From Candidatus Thioglobus sp. (lineage in GTDB: Bacteria > Pseudomonadota > Gammaproteobacteria > PS1 > Pseudothioglobaceae), in the NCBI GenBank assembly GCA_012959965.1, contig DUCF01000052.1, positions 34,394 to 92,030 on the forward strand: DNA of 57,637 bases. The letters run 5' to 3'. The notes under the pieces were generated by a model. The model did no database searches. It was not told the origin of the DNA and saw only the letters and a program-made list of their open reading frames with translations. The position numbers and the translations under genes were made by a program. Below, one piece after another: positions 51,593-57,637 of the stretch (position 1 is its first letter; each line of letters starts with the position of its first letter).

Positions 51593-52547
51593 CATCAATT
51601 TTTTGTTTTGCTTTTAATACCAAGTAATCATGGGCAATGGTAGCCGCTGCTATCGCGGTGATATCAGCATGATCGTAGGCTGGGGCAACCTCAACAACAT
51701 CCGCACCAATAAAGTTTAATTGACCGAGACCACGCAGAATGCCCAGCGCTTGTGCAGAGCTCAATCCGCCCGCAACAGGGGTACCAGTACCCGGTGCAAA
51801 TGCCGGATCAAGACAATCGATATCAAAAGTAAGATAGGCTTTATGAGTGCCAACAGTCGCAAGAATTCGTTCAACAACCGCTTTTATGCCGTTTTCGTGA
51901 ATCCATGGCGCGTCAAGAATGGTGAGGCCTCTGGTGTTGATATTGTGTGTGCGAATCCCCACTTGAATTGAATGATTTGGGTCAATCAACCCTTCTTTTA
52001 GAGCTCGGGTAAACATAGTGCCGTGGTCAAGACGACCCTCTTCATCGGGCCAAGTGTCTGTATGTGCATCAAAGTGCACAAGTGCCATGGGGCCGTGTTT
52101 TTCATAGTGCGCACGCAGCAGTGGGTAGGTGACAAAATGATCGCCGCCAAAAGTCAGCATTTCACTACCAGAGTCAAGAATTGCCTTAGCGTGTTGCTGT
52201 ATTTGTTCAACTACATCAGTTGGATAGCCATAATCTAGTGAACAATCACCATAATCGATGACAGCCAAGGTTTTGAATGGATCAATGCCATCAGGAAAGG
52301 CAAGTAATTCTGCCAGTTGAACCGATGCCTCTCTTATTGCCTTTGGCCCAAAACGTGCACCAGGCCGAAAGCTTGTTGCTGCATCAAAGGGAATACCACT
52401 AATGGTAATATCAACACCGTTCAAATCTTTGGTATATTTGCGGCGCAAAAAACTGAGTGCACCACTGTAGGTCATTTCGCCATCTCTGCCATAAAGGCTT
52501 TTTTTGTTGAATGCCTGGTCTGTAGTGCTTTCTTCAAAATCACTCAT
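51585..52547 (-). CDS. speB: Agmatinase (ureohydrolase family)
   Basis: Manganese enzyme hydrolysing agmatine to putrescine and urea. The 320 residues carry the three ureohydrolase signatures: MLTFGGDHFVTYPLL, VHFDAHTDTWPDE with metal aspartates and histidine, and SFDIDCLDPAFAPGTGTPVAGG. The N-terminal GIPFDAATSFRPGARFGPKAIREAS is standard. Context (polyamine uptake and degradation, operator site C at its promoter) favours agmatinase over guanidinobutyrase, which is the closest alternative. No arginine decarboxylase lies in the window, so agmatine is either imported or made elsewhere. Confidence 0.88.
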   Translation of the reverse strand: MSDFEESTTDQAFNKKSLYGRDGEMTYSGALSFLRRKYTKDLNGVDITISGIPFDAATSFRPGARFGPKAIREASVQLAELLAFPDGIDPFKTLAVIDYGDCSLDYGYPTDVVEQIQQHAKAILDSGSEMLTFGGDHFVTYPLLRAHYEKHGPMALVHFDAHTDTWPDEEGRLDHGTMFTRALKEGLIDPNHSIQVGIRTHNINTRGLTILDAPWIHENGIKAVVERILATVGTHKAYLTFDIDCLDPAFAPGTGTPVAGGLSSAQALGILRGLGQLNFIGADVVEVAPAYDHADITAIAAATIAHDYLVLKAKQKIDAT

Positions 52548-52572
52548 GAGTTATACCTCTTAATGTGCGTAT

Positions 52573-52590
52573 TAATTGTGATCACAATTA
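52573..52590. promoter_or_regulatory. GntR-type operator, site C (TAATTGTGATCACAATTA)
   Basis: Perfect 18-base palindrome 26 bases before the agmatinase start. On the minus strand it overlaps a TATAAT box (52587-52592), the position expected of a repressor site. Confidence 0.76.
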
Positions 52591-52665
52591 TATGCTGTAA
52601 TTTACTACTGCATATTAATATATTGAACTATATGTAATAATACAACTATATAAAAGTGTAAAATA

Positions 52666-52675
52666 TGTGATCACA
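52666..52675. promoter_or_regulatory. GntR-type operator, site D (TGTGATCACA)
   Basis: 10-base palindrome 27 bases before the amidotransferase start, directly after a TAAAAT -10-like box (52659-52664). Same core as sites A-C. Confidence 0.72.
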
Positions 52676-52701
52676 AATGTAATTTAACGATTTAAAAACA
52701 T

Positions 52702-53427
52702 ATGAAAATTGGTATTTTTCAAGTTGGTAAAGCGCCCGATGAGTTGATTGATCTTTATGGCAGTTATTCCAAGATGTTTGTTGCGCTTCTTAGCGGTAAG
52801 GGTTGTGCGATTGATTTTAGAACGTACGAGGCTTGGAATGGTGAGCTCCCTCAGGATATTGATGAATGTGAAGGCTGGATTATTACCGGATCCAAGCACG
52901 GCGTTTATGAAGAGCATAGCTGGATTTCAAAACTTAGCCGCTTAATCATAGACATTTATCGTGCCAAACAACCCCTTGTTGGTATTTGCTTTGGTCATCA
53001 AATCATAGCCCAAGCTTTAGGCGGTGTTGTCGAGAAGTCTAACAAAGGTTGGGGAATTGGGCTTGATACTTACGCTCTTGATAATAAAGCAGATTGGATG
53101 GTTGATGTCGGTGATGAAATTACACTCAATATTATCCATCAAGATCAGGTGATTGAGGTACCTAAGGGTGCAGTTGTTTACGCTAGCTCTGACTTCTGTA
53201 AGAATGCGGGTTTTTATATAAACGACAACATCTTAACAATCCAAGGGCATCCCGAATTTTTGGTTGAGTTTACAGCAAAAATTTTAGCCCTTCGAAGCGC
53301 GCTAACCATTCCAAAAGAAGTGGTGGAGCCAGCCCTTGTTCAGTTAGATCGGCATGGTGAGGGGGTTGGGTCACAAGATTTTGGCGCCATGATTTGTCAG
53401 TTCTTTCGCTCTAGTTTAGCCGAGTAA
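52702..53427 (+). CDS. Class I glutamine amidotransferase-like hydrolase, putative gamma-glutamyl hydrolase
   Basis: 241-residue stand-alone GATase domain of the GMP-synthase-like type. The triad is visible: C96 in GICFGHQIIAQALGG, and H183 and E185 in IQGHPEF. Such free-standing proteins can hydrolyse gamma-glutamyl amides. In the Puu/Pau pathways this step (glutamyl-GABA to GABA) is done by PuuD/PauD, a peptidase C26 protein of different sequence, which is not seen here. Because this gene carries operator site D and sits beside agmatinase, it is a candidate replacement; that role is inference. Its end overlaps the convergent lhgO gene by 17 bases. Confidence 0.82.
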   Translation: MKIGIFQVGKAPDELIDLYGSYSKMFVALLSGKGCAIDFRTYEAWNGELPQDIDECEGWIITGSKHGVYEEHSWISKLSRLIIDIYRAKQPLVGICFGHQIIAQALGGVVEKSNKGWGIGLDTYALDNKADWMVDVGDEITLNIIHQDQVIEVPKGAVVYASSDFCKNAGFYINDNILTIQGHPEFLVEFTAKILALRSALTIPKEVVEPALVQLDRHGEGVGSQDFGAMICQFFRSSLAE

Positions 53428-54613
53428 AAGCCTCAATTGCCTTGTTGCTAATATAGTCGCCAATTGGCATTGCTGAGGTTGCTGCGGGGGAAGGTGCGTT
53501 ACAAACGTGAATGGACCGCTCACTCTCGGCGAAAAGAAAATCATGCACCATGGACCCGTCTAGTAAAACAGCTTGAGCGCGAACGCCTGCAGGATAAGGT
53601 TGAAGGTCTTTATGATTGATTAATGGACAGTATTTTTGAACTTTCCGCAAATAGCCGCGTTTGTAAATAGAATTAAGCATTTCACCGAAGCCCGATCTCA
53701 AGTTTTGCCCAATTACCCTATAAAACCCTTTAAAGCAAAACATTTGTATTGAGTCTTTAAAGCTGAAATTGATTTTGTTGTAGCCTTCACGCTTAAATCC
53801 CAAGACTGCATTGGGACCAACAGTGATGCTGCCATCAATCATTCGTGTTAGGTGGATGCCAAGGAATGGTAGCTCGGGGTCTGGAATGGGGTAGATCAAA
53901 TGTTTAACAAGCTGATTGCATTTTTTCGGCAGTTGAAAGTACTCACCACGAAAAGGAATGATTTGAAAATCTGTTGAAATATTTAGCATTTTCACAATAC
54001 GATCGGCCATTAATCCGGCACAGCTGATTAAATACTTGGTTTTAAGTGTTTCTTGCTTGGTTATAACTTCAATAGAGCCTGAGCTTTCATTAAGGTTGGT
54101 GATTTGAGTATCCAGCAAATATTCACCACCCAAGGCTTCAAATTGTTCGGCCATTTTGTGTGTAATTAATTGGTAATTAACAATAGCGGTTGATTTGACT
54201 AGAATGGCACCAAGACCGGTGATATTGGGCTCTATCTTCATTAGTTGGTCTTTGTTTAACAACTCAACTTCAATCTCGTTCTGCTTGCAACGCTCAAGCA
54301 AGGTGTTCATTCGATCAAGTTCGTCATTTGTGGTGGCTACAAGTAATTTGCCGCACTGGTCAAAAGGAATGTCGTGTTTTCTACAAAACTCAAGAGTTGC
54401 CTTGAGTCCTTCTTTGCAAAACTGGGCTTTTAGGCTACCAGGCTGATAGTAAACACCTGCATGAATAACACCACTGTTGTGTCCTGTTTGGTGGGTAGCA
54501 AATGAACACTCCTTCTCCAGTAAAAGAACTTTTTTATCTGGGTGTTTAGATATTAAAGATAGGGCCGTGGAAACACCCACAATGCCCCCGCCTATAACTA
54601 TGAAATCGTGCAT
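53411..54613 (-). CDS. lhgO: L-2-hydroxyglutarate oxidase
   Basis: Membrane-associated flavoenzyme oxidising L-2-hydroxyglutarate to 2-oxoglutarate with electrons to quinone. The 400 residues start HDFIVIGGGIVGVSTALSL, continue with the conserved QTGHNSGVIHAGVYYQPGSLKAQFC-type region near 45-65 and end with a C-terminal CNAPSPAATSAMPIG motif typical of LhgO. It lies 39 bases downstream of the csiD-like gene, the same order as in E. coli glutarate catabolism. Confidence 0.94.
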   Translation of the reverse strand: MHDFIVIGGGIVGVSTALSLISKHPDKKVLLLEKECSFATHQTGHNSGVIHAGVYYQPGSLKAQFCKEGLKATLEFCRKHDIPFDQCGKLLVATTNDELDRMNTLLERCKQNEIEVELLNKDQLMKIEPNITGLGAILVKSTAIVNYQLITHKMAEQFEALGGEYLLDTQITNLNESSGSIEVITKQETLKTKYLISCAGLMADRIVKMLNISTDFQIIPFRGEYFQLPKKCNQLVKHLIYPIPDPELPFLGIHLTRMIDGSITVGPNAVLGFKREGYNKINFSFKDSIQMFCFKGFYRVIGQNLRSGFGEMLNSIYKRGYLRKVQKYCPLINHKDLQPYPAGVRAQAVLLDGSMVHDFLFAESERSIHVCNAPSPAATSAMPIGDYISNKAIEAFTRLN

Positions 54614-54652
54614 ATTAATAAATATTAAGCCATTTGGACACTATACCGTTTT

Positions 54653-55600
54653 TTAGTCAACAAGTGCATTTTCAACAAAAGCACCTCTTTGACGTAAAAG
54701 CTCTCTGTGTAGATTTTTTTTGGCGATAAATTTATCGCGGCCATGCAACCAGCAGTAGTTGTTAATAACGAGCAAGCTGCCTTCACTAAGTTCAACACCA
54801 AAAGTGTTGGTTTCTGCCTCCAATGACTCACCCATTTCATAAAGGTATAAGCCTTGCTCAATGTTCAGTGGCTCGGCAAATTGATCTATAAAAGACATTC
54901 GAGGTTCGCCTTGCTTTTCTTCATCAATAAAGACTGGGTGATGTGTTTTGTACCCTACGTTTTTGCTCGGTGGCGATCCCCACTGTATGTCTTCTTTGGC
55001 TTGATTATTTTTGTAGAACTTGCCCAAATCCTGCCAGTCATCAACATGTAGAAGTAGCGAATCACCACCATCAACATCTATTTCAAGTATTTTTTGCATA
55101 ATAACCCAGTCGGTGTATTCTTTAACGTAGGTACCATCGGTGTGCAATTCCATTCGACGGTGTGCCTGGCGAAGATAGCTGTCACTATTATCTTCATTTT
55201 TTACACTAAAGCGAGCGTAGAATTTGCCGGACATTGAATCAAGGTTTGGCACACCAATTAAGTGAGAAATTGCAGTGGAAAGCATTATATTAAAATCAAT
55301 AAAGTCCACGCCATTAAGTGTGTCAGGATCAAGTGATTCGCATTGAATCATTACCGCACCTGTTTGGCGATCCTTAATAGTATCTAGCAAAAAATCGCCA
55401 AGTGTACTATTGGTTTCTTTGTTTAGAGAGTTGGCAATATGAAAGCGTAAAAATGGTTTATATTCGATCGCTTGAACGCTTTGAAATTTAATATTTTTGC
55501 AAAAGTTGTTGATGGTTGTGCTGGATAGCGTTACTATCAAAAGTCTTTTATTTTTTGGGTGTGGACTGGTAGTAAAGCCCATTGCTTGGTTGTTGCTCAT
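54653..55600 (-). CDS. csiD: Glutarate 2-hydroxylase (CsiD/GlaH type)
   Basis: Fe(II)/2-oxoglutarate oxygenase converting glutarate to L-2-hydroxyglutarate. The 315 residues show H153 and D155 in ELHTDGTYVKEYTDW, the distal H286 in WLHGRDKF and the 2-oxoglutarate-binding arginine in the LHRELLRQRG segment, all typical of CsiD. Together with lhgO downstream and gabD-gabT elsewhere in the window it completes a route from 5-aminovalerate (from lysine or cadaverine) to 2-oxoglutarate. It is divergent from a GntR regulator, as expected of a CsiR/GlaR system. Confidence 0.93.
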   Translation of the reverse strand: MSNNQAMGFTTSPHPKNKRLLIVTLSSTTINNFCKNIKFQSVQAIEYKPFLRFHIANSLNKETNSTLGDFLLDTIKDRQTGAVMIQCESLDPDTLNGVDFIDFNIMLSTAISHLIGVPNLDSMSGKFYARFSVKNEDNSDSYLRQAHRRMELHTDGTYVKEYTDWVIMQKILEIDVDGGDSLLLHVDDWQDLGKFYKNNQAKEDIQWGSPPSKNVGYKTHHPVFIDEEKQGEPRMSFIDQFAEPLNIEQGLYLYEMGESLEAETNTFGVELSEGSLLVINNYCWLHGRDKFIAKKNLHRELLRQRGAFVENALVD

Positions 55601-55630
55601 AATTGAAACAAGTTATTTAAATAATGTCGA

Positions 55631-55665
55631 CATTTTACAATTATAACTACATTTATAGTAAAATG
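55631..55665. promoter_or_regulatory. Inverted repeat between csiD and its GntR regulator gene
   Basis: CATTTTAC (55631-55638) and GTAAAATG (55658-55665) form a perfect 8-bp inverted repeat 27 bases apart centre to centre, 30 bases upstream of csiD and 70 upstream of the regulator gene. It is a plausible operator for the GlaR-like protein, and is unlike TGTGATCACA. Confidence 0.5.
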
Positions 55666-55734
55666 CAATTAATTACATTGAGTGCCATCCAGCATTTATC
55701 ATGATGTTGTTATGAATATTGAACAAAAACTGAA

Positions 55735-56397
55735 GTGACTACCTCGACAAAAAATACTGCTGCCAAGATACTAGAGACCCTAACTGACGATATCCTGGAG
55801 GGTTCATATCTGCCAGGCGAGAAGTTGCATATAAAAACCCTAAAGGAGCGATACGAGGTGGGTACAAGCCCATTGCGAGAGGCGTTAAGCCAGTTGATTG
55901 CAAAAGACTTGGTTGTCTCGGAAAACCAAAAAGGTTTTTACGTTAGTGAAATTTCAATAGATGACCTGGAGGATATTTACCAAGCGAGGGCAAAAATAGA
56001 AGCACTTTGCATCGAAATGGCTATTGAAAAGGGAGATGACTATTGGGAGGCTAATTGTTTAGCTGCGATGTATAAGTTAAATAAAAGTAGTACTTCGGCA
56101 AGTGTTGACCTCAAGGAGTGGCAGAAGCGACACAGTGCTTTTCACAGTGATTTAGTGGCTGGCTGTGCTTCGCCTCGATTGTTGCAAATTAGGCAATCGT
56201 TATTTGAGAAATCAACTCGATACCGTAATCTTTGGTTAAAAGAAAATGTGACTAATGCCGATACACTTGGGCTAAATCAGCAAGAGCACACAGCGTTACT
56301 TAATTTGGCCCTTGAGCGTGATGCCAAGGGTGCTGCTCAGCTTGTAGAGGCGCACATACTCACACCGGTAGAGATAATCAAAAAAGCGTTGACTTAA
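55735..56397 (+). CDS. GntR family regulator with FCD domain (CsiR/GlaR-like)
   Basis: 220-residue regulator with an N-terminal winged helix containing LKERYEVGTSPLREALSQLIAKDLV and a C-terminal FCD domain. It begins with GTG, preceded by a weak purine stretch. Its divergent placement next to csiD-lhgO matches CsiR/GlaR, the glutarate-responsive repressor of E. coli and Pseudomonas. It is a different protein from the GntR regulator at 45035 and has its own operator-like repeat. Its end overlaps rppH by four bases. Confidence 0.88.
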   Translation: MTTSTKNTAAKILETLTDDILEGSYLPGEKLHIKTLKERYEVGTSPLREALSQLIAKDLVVSENQKGFYVSEISIDDLEDIYQARAKIEALCIEMAIEKGDDYWEANCLAAMYKLNKSSTSASVDLKEWQKRHSAFHSDLVAGCASPRLLQIRQSLFEKSTRYRNLWLKENVTNADTLGLNQQEHTALLNLALERDAKGAAQLVEAHILTPVEIIKKALT

Positions 56398-56933
56398 CTA
56401 TCAAATCTAATGGCAGTACATTGAAGTGGTCGGGAAAACTCGGCTGGGATATGGTGTTTATTGTCAAATAACACCGGCGCTAAAGCTTTTAACATATCCT
56501 CATAGATGTCTTTCTTGAAGTCGATGACAGCGTCGATAGGGTTCCAAAAGTCAACCCATTTCCAGTCGTCAAATTCAATATCGTCGTGAGAGTCTAGGCA
56601 AATATTCTCTTCACCGGAGTCCAGCCTTAGCAGAAACCAAACTTGTTTTTGACCTACATAAAGTGGCTTTTGGTTGGGTCTTAGGTAGTTATTTGGAAGA
56701 TCGTAGCGCAACCATTTTGGCGTTTTTGCAAGCACAGTAACATGTTCTTTTGCAAGGCCAACTTCTTCTTCAAGCTCGCGATAAAGGGCATCGAAAAGGT
56801 CTTCGCCTCTATCGATTCCGCCTTGTGGTAGCTGCCAAGAGCTTTCCTTGTATCGCTTTGCTAGAAGTATTTGCTTTTTATCGTTTGTAAGTACAATGCC
56901 AACGTTAGCGCGATAGCCCTCAACGTCAATCAC
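56394..56933 (-). CDS. rppH: RNA pyrophosphohydrolase (Nudix)
   Basis: Removes pyrophosphate from the 5' end of mRNA, triggering RNase E decay. The 179 residues open with IDVEGYRANVGIVL and carry the Nudix box GGIDRGEDLFDALYRELEEE continuing EVGL, preceded by SSWQLPQGG. It starts with GTG, whose G is also the last base of the upstream yccA-like gene's TAG stop, so translation is coupled. Confidence 0.94.
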   Translation of the reverse strand: MIDVEGYRANVGIVLTNDKKQILLAKRYKESSWQLPQGGIDRGEDLFDALYRELEEEVGLAKEHVTVLAKTPKWLRYDLPNNYLRPNQKPLYVGQKQVWFLLRLDSGEENICLDSHDDIEFDDWKWVDFWNPIDAVIDFKKDIYEDMLKALAPVLFDNKHHIPAEFSRPLQCTAIRFDS

Positions 56934-57589
56934 TAATCATCGCCAGCAGCAAAACCTAAAATATGAAGCAAGCTTAAGAATAGATTGTAAATAGAAATGT
57001 AAAGTGTTACGGTTGCCATAATGTAGTTCGTCTCACCACCGTGGATGATTGCACTTGTTTGATAGAGTATTAGTCCACTCATCAACAGAATAAAACCAGC
57101 GGATACGGTTAGAGATAATGCTGGCATACTGAAGAAATATGCAGCAAGGCCTGCTAAAAACATTACCATAATGCCCGCGGCTAAAAAACCACCCATAAAA
57201 CTAAAGTCTTTTTGAGAAACTAGCGCATAGACTGACAGTGTTGCAAAGATAACAGCCGTACCGGTCATTGCCATAGCAACTAATTCAGCGCCATTGGAGA
57301 AGGCTGTTAAGTACATATTAATGATTGGGCCTAACGTTAAACCCATAAAGCCCGTTAAGGCAAACACCGCTAAAATACCGTAAGCAGAGTTTCTGAGCTT
57401 GGTCACCAAAAACAGTAAACCGAAATAACCAACAAGGGTCATTAGGCCAAGATGAGGGAAGTTTGTTGCCATTGCTACGTACGCCATTACACCACTAAAA
57501 AATAGCGTTGCTGAAAGCAATTGGTAAGTGTTTCTAAGGGTGCGATTGATAACAATTGCATTACTTGCTGTTTGAACGTTTGAACGCAT
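56933..57589 (-). CDS. Bax inhibitor-1 / YccA family membrane protein
   Basis: 218-residue inner-membrane protein with seven hydrophobic segments and the family ending YNLFLSLLHILGFAAGDD. E. coli YccA interacts with and modulates the FtsH protease. The start MRSNVQTASNAIVINRTLRN is preferred over a longer in-frame reading that begins at the window end without homologous sequence. It overlaps rppH by one base. Confidence 0.92.
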   Translation of the reverse strand: MRSNVQTASNAIVINRTLRNTYQLLSATLFFSGVMAYVAMATNFPHLGLMTLVGYFGLLFLVTKLRNSAYGILAVFALTGFMGLTLGPIINMYLTAFSNGAELVAMAMTGTAVIFATLSVYALVSQKDFSFMGGFLAAGIMVMFLAGLAAYFFSMPALSLTVSAGFILLMSGLILYQTSAIIHGGETNYIMATVTLYISIYNLFLSLLHILGFAAGDD

Positions 57590-57637
57590 AATATTTGAAG
57601 TAAAAGTAAAAGTGTAAAATATAGTCAATTTCGACTC

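Noticed and set aside
44956-52675. TGTGATCACA sites as CRP binding sites
   Set aside because: CRP needs TGTGA and TCACA separated by six bases; here the half-sites touch. The local clustering with a GntR gene fits a FadR-type repressor better.

Overview
The window looks like a chromosomal stretch of a low-GC, free-living gammaproteobacterium. A type A RNase P RNA, an RnfE/RsxE subunit, HemJ, class I fumarase, PrmC, TrmL and RppH all fit that class. The gene mix (compact, AT-rich, many uptake and amine-degrading systems) resembles marine Thioglobaceae/SUP05-type bacteria, but that placement is inference. No phage genes, transposases, CRISPR arrays or tRNA genes were seen.

Layout. 1-6.2 kb: mreB (cut by the window edge), fumarase, RNase P RNA, an SMR exporter, an Lrp/AsnC regulator, prmC, a lone rnfE and a second Lrp/AsnC regulator. 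6.3-11.5 kb: a tight catabolic operon (M20 amidohydrolase, diaminopropionate ammonia-lyase, M24 hydrolase, maleate-isomerase/EutA-like enzyme, PhyH dioxygenase) divergent from the second Lrp gene. Its enzyme classes parallel ectoine/hydroxyectoine degradation clusters, but the set is different. 11.6-20.8 kb: mainly housekeeping genes (sulfurtransferase, GNAT, DUF924, trmL, fmt, argH, hemC, phhB, oxidoreductase, ftsY, hemJ). 20.9-22.6 kb: an Asp/Asn-hydroxylase-like oxygenase coupled to a threonine aldolase. 22.6-31.8 kb: a MmgE/PrpD protein, a GlxA-type AraC regulator and a four-gene peptide-type ABC importer. A 66-bp promoter element occurs in front of both the importer and the MmgE/PrpD gene. 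31.8-36.3 kb: a Clc channel, cysM, thrC and hom.

36.6-56.4 kb is a polyamine and omega-amino-acid island. A minus-strand block encodes a spermidine/putrescine importer (potF-A-B-C) and GABA degradation (gabD, gabT). Next come a PuuA-like gamma-glutamyl-polyamine synthetase, a GntR/FCD regulator, and an operon of SpuC-like aminotransferase, PuuB-like oxidase, aldehyde dehydrogenase and a second PuuB-like oxidase. After these are agmatinase, a class I glutamine amidotransferase, and the glutarate module csiD-lhgO with its own GntR regulator. Four copies of the perfect palindrome TGTGATCACA lie only at the promoters around the first GntR regulator, the aminotransferase operon, agmatinase and the amidotransferase, which defines a probable local regulon. 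Together these genes would take agmatine, putrescine, GABA and glutarate to succinate or 2-oxoglutarate.

The window ends with rppH and a YccA/Bax-inhibitor-1 membrane protein.

The strongest new observations are the shared activator-type promoter linking the ABC importer to MmgE/PrpD, the palindrome regulon, the ectoine-like but distinct amidohydrolase/ammonia-lyase operon, the hydroxylase-aldolase pair, and a gabT gene flanked by 38-bp direct repeats derived from the end of gabD.
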